DNA of 64,000 bases from Bacillota bacterium (GTDB lineage Bacteria > Bacillota > Clostridia > Acetivibrionales > DTU013), in NCBI GenBank assembly GCA_023411715.1, contig JAEYOM010000014.1:1-64000 (forward strand). The letters run 5' to 3'. Positions 55,807-64,000 of the stretch are shown here, piece after piece. How positions within the stretch are numbered: the stretch's first letter is position 1; every line of letters begins with the position of its first letter. The position numbers and the translations under genes are program-made. The notes below the pieces were generated by a model that worked only from the letters and a program-made list of their open reading frames with translations, was not told where the DNA came from and made no database searches.

Positions 55807-58278
55807 ATGTACGGAAGATTTACTGAAAAAGCTGAAAAAGCGATCAACCTGTCCCAGGAGGGCGCGATGCTGCTTGGACACAGTTATGTGGGAACGGAGC
55901 ATCTTCTGCTCGGACTCGTCAAGGAGGGCACGGGTGTTGCCGCCAGGGTTCTGCAGGGGCAGGGGATAACAGAGGAAAAGATATTGAAGGAGATCGACGA
56001 GTTGATAGGCCGCGGAGATAATAACGCAAACCAGCCGCTCGATTTCACCCCCAGGACAAAGAGGGTTCTTGAACTGGGCCTGGTGGAAGCCAGAAGGCTC
56101 GGCCATAACTATATAGGCACCGAGCACCTCCTTCTCGGCATCATGCGCGAGGGCGAGAGCGTCGCCGTCCGGATACTGATGGATCTGGGCGTGGATCCGC
56201 AGAAGCTGTTCAACGACATAGTGAGGATGCTGAACGAAGAGACGCCTGCTGCGGGCGGGGAACCGAAAAACACCTCGACACAGAGCAACACGCCCACCCT
56301 CAATCAATTCGGCAGGGACCTTACCGAAATGGCAAGGGAGGCGAAGTTCGACCCGATAGTCGGGCGTGACAAGGAAATCGAACGGGTTATACAGATATTA
56401 AGCAGGAGGACCAAAAACAATCCCTGCCTGATAGGCGAACCCGGCGTAGGCAAGACTGCTATCGCCGAAGGGCTTGCCCAAAAGATCGTAGAGGCCAACA
56501 TACCCGAAATGCTGAAGGATAAAAGGGTGTTTTCACTGGATCTTTCCTCGATGGTGGCGGGGGCGAAATACCGCGGCGAATTCGAGGAAAGGCTGAAAAA
56601 GGCCATGGATGAAGTGCGCAAGGCAGGAAACGTAATTCTTTTCATAGATGAAATGCATACGATCATTGGCGCCGGAGCTGCCGAAGGCGCGATAGACGCG
56701 TCCAACATACTGAAGCCCGCTCTCTCCAGGGGCGAGATACAGGTGATCGGCGCAACGACCATTAACGAATACAGGAAATACGTCGAGAAGGATGCGGCGC
56801 TTGAACGCAGGTTCCAGCCGATCACCGTGGGCGAGCCGTCACAGGAGGAGACCATCGAGATATTGAAGGGTATTCGTGACAAGTATGAGGCGCACCACGG
56901 TGTGAAAATCACGGACGACGCGCTGGAAGCGGCGGCGAAGCTGTCCTCCAGGTATATTTCCGACAGGTTCCTTCCCGACAAGGCCATAGACCTTATAGAC
57001 GAGGCGGCCTCAAAAGTCAGGCTCAAAGCATTCACTGCGCCTCCGGACATTAAGAAGCTGGAGGAGAGGATCGAAAAGCTCGCCAAGGAAAAGGAAGATG
57101 CGATCAGGTCGCAGGAGTTCGAGAAGGCGGCGGGTATCAGGGATCAGGAACAGAACCTGAAGGCGGAATACGACAAAATAAAGGGTGACTGGCACCAGAA
57201 AAACCAGACAAGGACAGATACCGTTACCGAGGATGAGGTTGCGGACGTCGTGTCCAGCTGGACCGGGATACCTGTAAAACGCCTTGCTGAGGAAGAATCG
57301 GAGAGGCTTATGAATATGGAAAGCGTACTGCATGAAAGGGTGATCGGCCAGGACGAGGCTGTAAAGGCCGTAGCCAAGGCGATCAGAAGGGGCCGTGTCG
57401 GCCTGAAGGACCCGAAGCGTCCGATCGGTTCGTTCATATTCCTCGGGCCTACGGGGGTAGGTAAGACAGAACTCAGCAAAGCGCTGGCTGAAGCGCTTTT
57501 CGGCAATGAAAATTCGATGATCAGGATCGATATGTCGGAGTATATGGAGAAATTCGCCGTATCGAGGCTGGTCGGTTCGCCTCCGGGCTATGTCGGTTAC
57601 GAAGAGGGCGGCCAGCTTACCGAGAAGGTGAGGAGAAAACCGTATTCGGTACTGCTGTTTGATGAAATAGAGAAAGCGCACCCGGATGTGTTCAACATCC
57701 TGCTGCAGATACTCGACGACGGGCGTCTGACTGATTCGCAGGGACGCGTTGTCGATTTCAGGAACACAGTCATTATCATGACCTCCAATATAGGCGGAAG
57801 GATGATCACGGAACCGAAGCGGCTTGGATTCATAGTCAATGAGGACTCGTCAAAGAACTACGAGGAAATGAAGAACAATGTCATGGGCGAGCTCAAGAAA
57901 TCCTTCAGGCCTGAATTCCTGAACAGGGTGGACGACATCATCGTGTTCCATCCTCTCGATGAAGAGAATATCAGGAGTATCGTCGGCATCATGCTGCAGG
58001 TACTGATAAAGCGGCTTGCCCAGAACGATATAAAGCTCGAGGTCAGCGACGAAGCCAAGAGTCATCTTGCGAAGAAGGGCTACGACCCGGTATTTGGAGC
58101 AAGACCGCTCAGACGATCCATCCAGAGCATGGTGGAAGACCAGCTTGCCGAGAAGATGCTCGACGGTTCAGTGAAACCGGGTGATTCGGTAAAGGTAGAG
58201 CTTGTCGAGGATAAGTTGGAGTTCAGCGTGAAGAAACCCAGGAAAGTCCCGGTAAAGGCGGGCAGTACAGCGAAGTAA
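55807..58278 (+). CDS. clpC: ClpC, Hsp100 AAA+ unfoldase
   Basis: The 823-residue unfoldase feeds substrates to ClpP. The N-terminal Clp repeat pair (1-145) recognises McsB-marked proteins. The first AAA+ domain has Walker A GEPGVGKT (210-217), and a middle domain with a UVR-type coiled coil follows (about 410-465). The second AAA+ domain has Walker A GPTGVGKT (547-554) and the C-terminal sensor GARPLRRSI. It is the last gene of the ctsR operon, 6 nt after mcsB, followed by a terminator. Confidence 0.97.
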   Translation: MYGRFTEKAEKAINLSQEGAMLLGHSYVGTEHLLLGLVKEGTGVAARVLQGQGITEEKILKEIDELIGRGDNNANQPLDFTPRTKRVLELGLVEARRLGHNYIGTEHLLLGIMREGESVAVRILMDLGVDPQKLFNDIVRMLNEETPAAGGEPKNTSTQSNTPTLNQFGRDLTEMAREAKFDPIVGRDKEIERVIQILSRRTKNNPCLIGEPGVGKTAIAEGLAQKIVEANIPEMLKDKRVFSLDLSSMVAGAKYRGEFEERLKKAMDEVRKAGNVILFIDEMHTIIGAGAAEGAIDASNILKPALSRGEIQVIGATTINEYRKYVEKDAALERRFQPITVGEPSQEETIEILKGIRDKYEAHHGVKITDDALEAAAKLSSRYISDRFLPDKAIDLIDEAASKVRLKAFTAPPDIKKLEERIEKLAKEKEDAIRSQEFEKAAGIRDQEQNLKAEYDKIKGDWHQKNQTRTDTVTEDEVADVVSSWTGIPVKRLAEEESERLMNMESVLHERVIGQDEAVKAVAKAIRRGRVGLKDPKRPIGSFIFLGPTGVGKTELSKALAEALFGNENSMIRIDMSEYMEKFAVSRLVGSPPGYVGYEEGGQLTEKVRRKPYSVLLFDEIEKAHPDVFNILLQILDDGRLTDSQGRVVDFRNTVIIMTSNIGGRMITEPKRLGFIVNEDSSKNYEEMKNNVMGELKKSFRPEFLNRVDDIIVFHPLDEENIRSIVGIMLQVLIKRLAQNDIKLEVSDEAKSHLAKKGYDPVFGARPLRRSIQSMVEDQLAEKMLDGSVKPGDSVKVELVEDKLEFSVKKPRKVPVKAGSTAK

Positions 58279-58313
58279 TAAAATAACGGTTATTGGCAGG
58301 TAACAGGTTGTAA

Positions 58314-58348
58314 ACGGCAGATGATCGATCGATTGTCTGCTGTTTTTT
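58314..58348 (+). terminator. intrinsic terminator of the ctsR-clpC operon
   Basis: ACGGCAGA (58314-58321) pairs with TCTGCTGT (58336-58343) with one wobble, followed by TTTTT. Confidence 0.85.
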
Positions 58349-58447
58349 ATCTATTTGATAATAATGATTCTTTATAATACAACCTCTAATATCCTATTTA
58401 TCAAGAAAAGTAATTGGGCAATATAAATTACAGGGGAGTGAAAAAGA

Positions 58448-58963
58448 ATGAAAAGCTTATACAAATACTATTTGTGTATTTTAATCTTACTATATCTCAT
58501 AGTTCCAAAAGACTCATATGCAATTAGCCCAAATAATATAGAACCTGAAATTAACCGAGTAAAATTCCAGCAAATAAAAGCACAAGTTTATCTGTTTAAA
58601 CAGGTATTAGACGAATTTGGAGCCACAAGTCCTAATGAAGTAGTTGAATTATGGGCAAAAAGCGAAAGTAGAAGAAATGGTGTTTATCAATATGCAGTTT
58701 CATGTGATGAACTAAAACAAAGGATAATTGAAAAATGGGGAAAGGCAGAAGAAAATTTTTGGATTATTGGCGGCTCAAGCCCTTCGATAGACAAATATGA
58801 AATAGTGAAAAATGAAAAGATTAATGAAAATACCTATATCGTTAAAATCAAATTCTACTGGGCTTCATCATTAGGAGAAGAAGAACCCACTTATAACATA
58901 CTTACAATTATTAAGGGGGAAAAGTATTGGTGTGTTAAGGACTACATTAAAACAACATCCTAA
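58448..58963 (+). CDS. AT-rich secreted hypothetical protein
   Basis: The 171-residue product has a signal peptide (YYLCILILLYLIVPKDSYA) and a soluble domain rich in Lys, Glu, Asn and Ile (FWIIGGSSPSIDKYEIV, YNILTIIKGEKYWCVKDYI) that resembles small NTF2-like or DUF4829-type exported domains, but I cannot place it firmly. AGGGGAGTG precedes ATG 58448. Its base composition is clearly more AT-rich than clpC or the glycosyltransferase, which suggests later acquisition. Confidence 0.6.
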   Translation: MKSLYKYYLCILILLYLIVPKDSYAISPNNIEPEINRVKFQQIKAQVYLFKQVLDEFGATSPNEVVELWAKSESRRNGVYQYAVSCDELKQRIIEKWGKAEENFWIIGGSSPSIDKYEIVKNEKINENTYIVKIKFYWASSLGEEEPTYNILTIIKGEKYWCVKDYIKTTS

Positions 58964-59129
58964 TCTTACACGCTTTAAATATCCTGTAGTTAGCGAAGCT
59001 AACGAACAGCCCGTGGGACAGGACTTCCTTAGCTGGATTTACTTTTATAGTTGGATTGATTTTATGAAGCCAGCGCTTAATAATATGATCTGAACAAGCG
59101 AGCTCTCCGAGCTTGCCCATATGCGAGGT

Positions 59130-59168
59130 TTGACAAATGTACTCTTTTGTAATACAATATGTATTACA
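59130..59168 (+). promoter_or_regulatory. toxin-antitoxin promoter with overlapping palindrome
   Basis: TTGACA (59130-59135), 17 bp and TACAAT (59153-59158) form the promoter. TGTAATAC (59148-59155) and GTATTACA (59161-59168) form a perfect inverted repeat over the -10, a typical site for a ribbon-helix-helix antitoxin repressing its own operon. Confidence 0.8.
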
Positions 59169-59180
59169 GGCGGTGATGAT

Positions 59181-59429
59181 ATGATAAGCGTGAGATTGCC
59201 GAAAGAACTCGAGGAAAAGCTTGAGTCCGTTTCAAAAAGTGAAAACCTGACAAAGACCGATATTATCAAAGAAGCTCTCGAAGAATATATCGTCAATATT
59301 GAGAAGACTAAGCAGCCGTATAAGCTGGGCGAAGACCTTTTTGGCAAATATGGAAGCGAGGACGGTACCCTGTCCCAAGATTATAAAAAGAAAGTCAGGG
59401 AAAAAGTCCATGAAAAAATGTCTCATTGA
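59181..59429 (+). CDS. ribbon-helix-helix antitoxin (CopG-like)
   Basis: The 82-residue protein opens with MISVRLPKELEEKLESVS, the DNA-binding strand and first helix of the ribbon-helix-helix fold, followed by LTKTDIIKEALEEYI. The remaining tail (about 45-82) should wrap the toxin. ATG 59181 follows GGCGGTGATGAT; a longer version would start inside the promoter. It overlaps the toxin gene by 20 bases. Confidence 0.88.
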   Translation: MISVRLPKELEEKLESVSKSENLTKTDIIKEALEEYIVNIEKTKQPYKLGEDLFGKYGSEDGTLSQDYKKKVREKVHEKMSH

Positions 59430-59829
59430 TGCAGGCCCATTGATAGCTTTGTTCGACAGGAGCGATAATTATCATGGACATATTCTAAAGTTTATGAAAA
59501 AGTTTGACGGCAGGCTCGTGACTTCGTGGGCGGTGATTACTGAAGTATTATATATGCTTGCATTCAATGTGCAGGTACAGATCGACTTCCTTAAATGGAT
59601 CGAGAGGGGCGCTTTGGATGTCCCCGAACTAAGCACCGGCCAAATCTCAAGGATAATAGAGCTTTCGCAGAAGTACTCAGATGTGCCGATGGACTTTGCG
59701 GACGCTACATTGGTCGTAATATCGGAAATTGAAAAAATAAATGAGATCATAACAATAGATTCGGATTTCCATATATACCGAAACATCAGGAAAGAAGTGC
59801 TGTCAAATATATTCGAAGCTGATAAATAA
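59410..59829 (+). CDS. PIN-domain toxin (VapC-like RNase)
   Basis: The 139-residue RNase shows the acidic PIN residues: Asp in LIDAGPLIALFD, Glu in SWAVITEVLYML, Asp in VPMDFADATLVV and Asp in IITIDSDFHIY. It probably cleaves a tRNA or other RNA when released from the antitoxin encoded upstream. ATG 59410 is inside the antitoxin gene end, giving coupled translation. The pair appears complete. Confidence 0.88.
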   Translation: MKKCLIDAGPLIALFDRSDNYHGHILKFMKKFDGRLVTSWAVITEVLYMLAFNVQVQIDFLKWIERGALDVPELSTGQISRIIELSQKYSDVPMDFADATLVVISEIEKINEIITIDSDFHIYRNIRKEVLSNIFEADK

Positions 59830-59914
59830 TGACCTCCCGCTGATAAAGTTGCTGTCGTACGTGGGCGTGATTTGACAAGTACTCCATATTCAGTTACATA
59901 TTTTGAGCTTACCC

Positions 59915-61207
59915 TTACTGGTATCTTGACGCCTCGGTGGTCTTGAGCGGGTTCTGCACCTTTTCCAGCTCCTGTATAGTTATCTCGCGTGTATGCTCCG
60001 TATGGTTCCAGACCTTGTTGTCCCTACTCAGAAAGCCCTGTATGGTGATCGGTACCCAGGTAAGGCAGTAGAATGGGTAGATTATAAATGCCAGCAACAC
60101 CCTGATGTCGAACTTGTTTTCCGCTAATATCACAAGCGGCCCGTAGAGGAACTGGAGAACGACGAAAACGTACCAGACCGCGGTCGGGAAAACATACTGC
60201 AGCGTATAAAACGGAGCCTGCGGGTAGAAGGACTGCACCCACAGCATGACAGAGATCAGACCTACAAAAATGAATCTTATAGGCTGGAACAGATAGACTG
60301 CACAGTCGAATGCGGCAAGGTCGCCTTCCCGTAAAGACTTTTTGAAAAGTGGTCCCAGATACCTGGAGGCGCAGTCGGCATGGCCCTGCATCCACCTCTT
60401 GCGCTGACGCCATGATTGCATTAGCGTCAGAGGCTTTTCATCGTAAACTACGGCTTCGTGCGCCCATGCTACCTTCATTCCGTTAAGCGCCAGCTTCATC
60501 GTAAATTCGAGGTCCTCCGTCAGACAGGTCGCGCCCCATCCGATTTTTTTCAATACGGAGATATCAACGCAGAAACCCGTGCCGCAAAGCCCGCAGCTCA
60601 AACCAAGATTAAAGCGCGGAAGCTGGAAGATCCGGTTCGAAAGCCAGAAGGCGATCGAGTAGGAACAGGTTATCCAGGAATCGAAGGGATTCTTGCTGTC
60701 TATGTAGCCCTGAACGACCGTATGTCCCTTACATAGCTGCTTGTTCATCTCATACAGGTAATTCGACGAAACAAGGTTGTCCGCGTCGAAAACACTGATG
60801 ACGTCATACTTGTCGCTCATTTCGTATATCTTCGTGAACATCCATTCAAGAGCATGCCCTTTTCCGGTATTGACAGTGTCGAACCGCTTGTATACTTTCG
60901 CTCCGTGCTTCCTGGCGACATTGGCCGTCCTGTCCTTGCAGTTGTCAGCCACCACGAAGATGTCGAAAAGGTTTCGCGGGTAATTTTGTGCTCGCAGACT
61001 GTCGATCACGTGGCCGATGACCAGTTCCTCGTTATGCGCGGCTATCACTAACGCAAATCTTTTGACCGGTTCTACTTCCGCCCTGTTATCCTTCTTTTTT
61101 ATCCAGCCGAAAATGGAAACGCCGAATAAGTAGCATCCGAACACAAAAACAACAACCTGAATCAACTGCGTGATATGCAGTATCAGGCTTTGAAGAATAC
61201 TATCCAT
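59915..61207 (-). CDS. membrane glycosyltransferase family 2 (processive type)
   Basis: The 430-residue enzyme has an N-terminal membrane helix, a GT2 domain (ALVIAAHNEELVIGHVIDSL, FVVADNCKDRTANVA, VFDADNLVSSNYL, CLTEDLEFTMKL, QRKRWMQGH) and three or four C-terminal helices. The D, DxD, TED and QxxRW motifs are those of processive hyaluronan/cellulose/poly-GlcNAc synthases. The product polysaccharide is unknown. ATG 61207 has AGGGAGG upstream on the minus strand. The gene is divergent from the GH15 gene, 99 nt away. Confidence 0.88.
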   Translation of the reverse strand: MDSILQSLILHITQLIQVVVFVFGCYLFGVSIFGWIKKKDNRAEVEPVKRFALVIAAHNEELVIGHVIDSLRAQNYPRNLFDIFVVADNCKDRTANVARKHGAKVYKRFDTVNTGKGHALEWMFTKIYEMSDKYDVISVFDADNLVSSNYLYEMNKQLCKGHTVVQGYIDSKNPFDSWITCSYSIAFWLSNRIFQLPRFNLGLSCGLCGTGFCVDISVLKKIGWGATCLTEDLEFTMKLALNGMKVAWAHEAVVYDEKPLTLMQSWRQRKRWMQGHADCASRYLGPLFKKSLREGDLAAFDCAVYLFQPIRFIFVGLISVMLWVQSFYPQAPFYTLQYVFPTAVWYVFVVLQFLYGPLVILAENKFDIRVLLAFIIYPFYCLTWVPITIQGFLSRDNKVWNHTEHTREITIQELEKVQNPLKTTEASRYQ

Positions 61208-61306
61208 GAAGAACCTCCCTAACGCATTCCATATTATTTTGTACCATTGATGGCATTTCATACATTATGTTAAAATAGGAGAGGCGGTTGTATCCGGAGG
61301 GAATAT

Positions 61307-63319
61307 ATGGAAAAACCATACATAAATAAACTGGTTGCCGGGAATTCCGGCATGCTGGCATGTATAGACCAAAACGGCGAACTGGTCAGGCTTTACTGGC
61401 CAGATATCGACTTTCAGCAGCATATTGACAGATTGCTTGTCGGAATCGCATGTCCGGAACTCTGGCAAGGCGCTTCCTGGCTTTGCGGCGAGGATGGGAC
61501 GGAAGGACAGGGACATTGTCCCGCTTTCGTGGCCGAGGGTCAGAAAGCTATCCCCGCTCCGAATCCCGTTGAGTGGCATATCGGGCAATATTATGTCCAG
61601 GATACAAATGTTGCGGTGACTGAATTCTTCAATGAAAACGCCGGCTTGAAAATACGCCAGTTTGATTTCGCACTGTCGGAGGCGGATGTTTTTACGAGGT
61701 ACTACGAGATCGAGAACACGAACGCTTCGCCTCTCACCATAGGCTTGACGGTATATTCGGCTTCCGTATCCACCGAGTCCGACACGGCCGGTATCATATT
61801 CGCCCAGGATCCGCCGGCGCTCATACATTACAGGCACGGGTATTATTATGGACTTACTTCCGGTACGCAGACCGCACAATACCAGCTTGGCGGCAATTCG
61901 CTGGAAAATGCGCGGCAGGGAAGCCTCCGCGGCAACGATACCATAGGCATGATGAAGGACGGCGCTTTGTCATGGCAGCCTCAGAAGCTTGAAGCCGGTG
62001 GAACGGCATGTTTTGCATTGCGTATATGCTTTGCGCATGCTTTGAAGGAATTGAAAAAGCTGCTCCGTATGACTTTGGATTCGGACCCGCTGATTGATCT
62101 TAAAAATACGGAATCTTATTGGACTGCCTATGTCAAAAGCGCAAGGCAGATCCATACCGGACGAACCGAAATAGATGAATTGTACAAGCGTTCACTTCTT
62201 GTATTCGCCTTGATGGGAAATAAGAGGACAGGCGCGCTGCTTGCAGCTCCCGAGATTGACGAGGGCTTCACGCGCTGCGGCCGTTATGCGTACTGCTGGG
62301 GAAGGGACGCCGCCTTTATCACGGGAGCGCTTGACAAATGCGGACTGTCCGGGCAGGCAGAAGCTTTCTATCGCTGGGCCGCAACAGTACAGGACGAAAA
62401 CGGCGGCTGGCAGCAGCGTTATTATACCGATGGCAGCCTTGCGCCTTCATGGGGTCTTCAGATAGATGAGGGGAGCTCGGTGATATGGGGCATACTGCAG
62501 CATTATAAGGCAGCCGGGGACAAGGAGTTCCTCAGGGATATGTGGCCTGCGGTCAGAAAAGGCGTGGAATTCCTGCTGAGCTATATGGATGCTGAGACTG
62601 GATTGCCGTGGCTGAGTTTCGATCTCTGGGAGGAGCGTCTAGGCGAGCATGCCTATTCAAGCGCCGCGGTATGCGCCGGGATCGAGGCTGGCGCCGGGAT
62701 AGCGGACATACTTGGCGAATTCCCCCTGCTTTCGGAAAGGTGGCGTGAGTCGGCTTCAAAACTGCGCAGCGCAATATTGAATAACTTTTGGAAGCCGGAA
62801 TGGAACAGGTTTGTCAGAAGCGTCCGTGTAAAGCTCAACGGCTGGGGCGAAGAACATACGGATGCAAAAGTCTGGCTCAAATTGAACGAACTCGGTATCA
62901 CCAGAGATTACTCTCTTATAGATGGCATAATAGACATCAGTCTTCTGGGGCTCTCGGTACCATTCGGCATATACGCTCCGGATGACCCGCATATGACGTC
63001 GACAGCCGAAGCCGTGGAAAGACAGCTCACCGTTGGAAAAACAGGCGGACTGATGCGTTACGAATACGACGGCTATATAGGAGGCAACCCATGGATACTG
63101 ACGACACTGTGGGCGGCGCTTTATCATATCGAAACAGGGTCCTACGGCAAAGCTAAGGAATATCTGGAATGGGCTGTAAAGGGTGCAACCGGGCAGGGGC
63201 TCCTCCCCGAACAGATCGACAGGGAGAACGGAAGGCCCGCCTGGGTCGTACCGCTTACATGGTCGCATGCCATGTTTATACTTGTGCTTGACGGGTTGGT
63301 CAAGGCAGGAGAGTTATAG
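61307..63319 (+). CDS. glycoside hydrolase family 15-like protein (glucoamylase type)
   Basis: The 670-residue cytoplasmic protein (no signal peptide) has an N-terminal beta-sandwich (about 1-270) and an (alpha/alpha)6 barrel. GH15-like stretches are RYAYCWGRDAAFITGALDK, QDENGGWQQRYYTDG, IDEGSSVIWGIL and LPWLSFDLWEERLGEHAYSS, which carry probable acid and base Glu residues. It should release glucose or similar sugars from alpha-glucans or trehalose-like substrates. GGAGG precedes ATG 61307. The radA gene starts 8 nt after its stop. Confidence 0.85.
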   Translation: MEKPYINKLVAGNSGMLACIDQNGELVRLYWPDIDFQQHIDRLLVGIACPELWQGASWLCGEDGTEGQGHCPAFVAEGQKAIPAPNPVEWHIGQYYVQDTNVAVTEFFNENAGLKIRQFDFALSEADVFTRYYEIENTNASPLTIGLTVYSASVSTESDTAGIIFAQDPPALIHYRHGYYYGLTSGTQTAQYQLGGNSLENARQGSLRGNDTIGMMKDGALSWQPQKLEAGGTACFALRICFAHALKELKKLLRMTLDSDPLIDLKNTESYWTAYVKSARQIHTGRTEIDELYKRSLLVFALMGNKRTGALLAAPEIDEGFTRCGRYAYCWGRDAAFITGALDKCGLSGQAEAFYRWAATVQDENGGWQQRYYTDGSLAPSWGLQIDEGSSVIWGILQHYKAAGDKEFLRDMWPAVRKGVEFLLSYMDAETGLPWLSFDLWEERLGEHAYSSAAVCAGIEAGAGIADILGEFPLLSERWRESASKLRSAILNNFWKPEWNRFVRSVRVKLNGWGEEHTDAKVWLKLNELGITRDYSLIDGIIDISLLGLSVPFGIYAPDDPHMTSTAEAVERQLTVGKTGGLMRYEYDGYIGGNPWILTTLWAALYHIETGSYGKAKEYLEWAVKGATGQGLLPEQIDRENGRPAWVVPLTWSHAMFILVLDGLVKAGEL

Positions 63320-63327
63320 GGGGAGTT

Positions 63328-64000
63328 ATGTCTAAAAGCAGGACTATTTTTATCTGTCAGGAATGTGGGTACGAATCTTCGGGATGGCTCGGCAAATGCC
63401 CGGCCTGTATGCAGTGGAACACTTTCATCGAAGAACGGCAGGAAAGTGCTGCAAAGGCTTCCTCCGGGCAGGAGGCCGCACTTAAGCCTGTGAGCCTCGG
63501 AGATATAAGCACGGGCAACGAAGAACGCAGCCTGACCGGCATGAAGGAGCTTGACAGGGTGCTGGGCGGAGGAGTGGTAAAGGGCTCGCTGATCCTGGTT
63601 GGCGGCGATCCCGGTATAGGTAAGTCCACACTGTTGCTGCAATTATGCAATACGGTCCGCACCGGCTCAAAGATACTGTATATATCGGGTGAGGAATCCA
63701 CAGGGCAGATCAAACTCAGGGCGGACAGGCTTAATGTAAAACGTGCCGACCTGTTTATCGTATCGGCCTCGAACTACGAGGCCATTTCTGCGCTTGTAGC
63801 CGAAGAGAAGCCGGGGCTCGTTATCATAGACTCAATCCAGACCATGTACACCGATACCATAACCTCTGCGCCCGGCAGTGTCAGCCAGGTAAGGGAAGTG
63901 ACCGCGGCACTCATGAAGCTTGCGAAGGGCAGCGGCATAACGGTCATGATCGTGGGCCACGTTACAAAGGAAGGCGCCATAGCAGGCCCCCGGGTCCTCG
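63328..64000 (+). CDS. radA: DNA repair protein RadA (5' part, runs off the window)
   Basis: The first 224 residues are in the window. They include the N-terminal zinc finger (CQECGYESSGWLGKCPAC), the RecA-like Walker A GGDPGIGKSTLLLQL near residue 92, and Walker B VIIDSIQT near 167, followed by GHVTKEGAIAGPR. RadA helps branch migration in recombination. The later KNRFG motif and the C-terminal Lon-like domain lie beyond the edge. GGGGGA precedes ATG 63328. Confidence 0.95.
   Translation, partial: MSKSRTIFICQECGYESSGWLGKCPACMQWNTFIEERQESAAKASSGQEAALKPVSLGDISTGNEERSLTGMKELDRVLGGGVVKGSLILVGGDPGIGKSTLLLQLCNTVRTGSKILYISGEESTGQIKLRADRLNVKRADLFIVSASNYEAISALVAEEKPGLVIIDSIQTMYTDTITSAPGSVSQVREVTAALMKLAKGSGITVMIVGHVTKEGAIAGPRVL

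Overview
The window looks like a chromosomal segment of an anaerobic, spore-forming Firmicute of class Clostridia. The evidence is an alpha/beta-type small acid-soluble spore protein, a CwlD-type amidase, two [FeFe]-hydrogenase-type proteins, an iron-dependent alcohol dehydrogenase, the redox repressor Rex, and the ctsR-mcsA-mcsB-clpC heat-shock operon. Start sites mostly carry strong GGAGG-type ribosome binding sites and several genes start with TTG. No rRNA or tRNA gene was found.

Layout. 1-11.4 kb is an accessory region: an IS4/IS1634-like transposase, a membrane-anchored MerR regulator behind a textbook MerR promoter, decayed gene remnants, a copper-amine-oxidase-N/beta-helix secreted protein, an AraC regulator, a YCF48-like lipoprotein, a frameshifted gene, an internally duplicated solute-binding-like protein and a Nudix hydrolase. 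11.7-16.6 kb carries a three-gene ABC-2 exporter, a LysE-type exporter and an aromatic-acid-exporter-like protein with a low-complexity tail. 16.7-22.6 kb is a molybdenum-hydroxylase cluster (large, FAD and 2Fe-2S subunits, a membrane protein, a MocA-like nucleotidyltransferase and a P-loop NTPase), with conspicuous in-frame tandem repeats at its 3' end. 22.6-24.4 kb has a uracil-DNA glycosylase-family protein, the spore protein and small proteins.

24.5-32.3 kb is the most interesting part: alcohol dehydrogenase, a group-B-like [FeFe] hydrogenase, and then a compact operon from a consensus promoter. That operon encodes a 2Fe-2S thioredoxin-like protein, a sensory-type [FeFe] hydrogenase with a PAS domain, a SpoIIE/PP2C phosphatase, and a TnpB/Cas12-like protein in which all three RuvC catalytic acidic residues appear to be replaced. 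Directly downstream is a noncoding stretch that can fold into a multi-hairpin junction followed by an intrinsic terminator. I propose a domesticated, nuclease-dead, RNA-guided-type regulator attached to a hydrogen/redox-sensing operon. This is inference from motifs and context.

32.5-37.5 kb is a CsoR-centred stress island: csoR, a TlpA-like thioredoxin, CcdA, a YeiH-type transporter and a small ferredoxin. Two CsoR-type palindromes and one half-matching site lie in front of these genes. It is followed by an autoregulated MarR gene and a flavin-type oxidase. 37.6-47.2 kb is more housekeeping: a REC-GGDEF protein, cwlD, an ABC-F ATPase, rex, and the aromatic amino acid genes aroF-tyrA-aroA. 47.9-64 kb holds an EF-G paralogue, an Eis-like acetyltransferase, a DUF4349 lipoprotein, ctsR-mcsA-mcsB-clpC with a clear CtsR operator, a ribbon-helix-helix/PIN toxin-antitoxin pair with an operator over its promoter, a membrane glycosyltransferase divergent from a GH15 enzyme, and the 5' part of radA.

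An apparently undescribed intergenic element (conserved core ATGGAAnATAGCG ... CTTGTTCAAAAA followed by a hairpin) occurs four times, near 11.6, 32.1, 40.1 and 53.3 kb.
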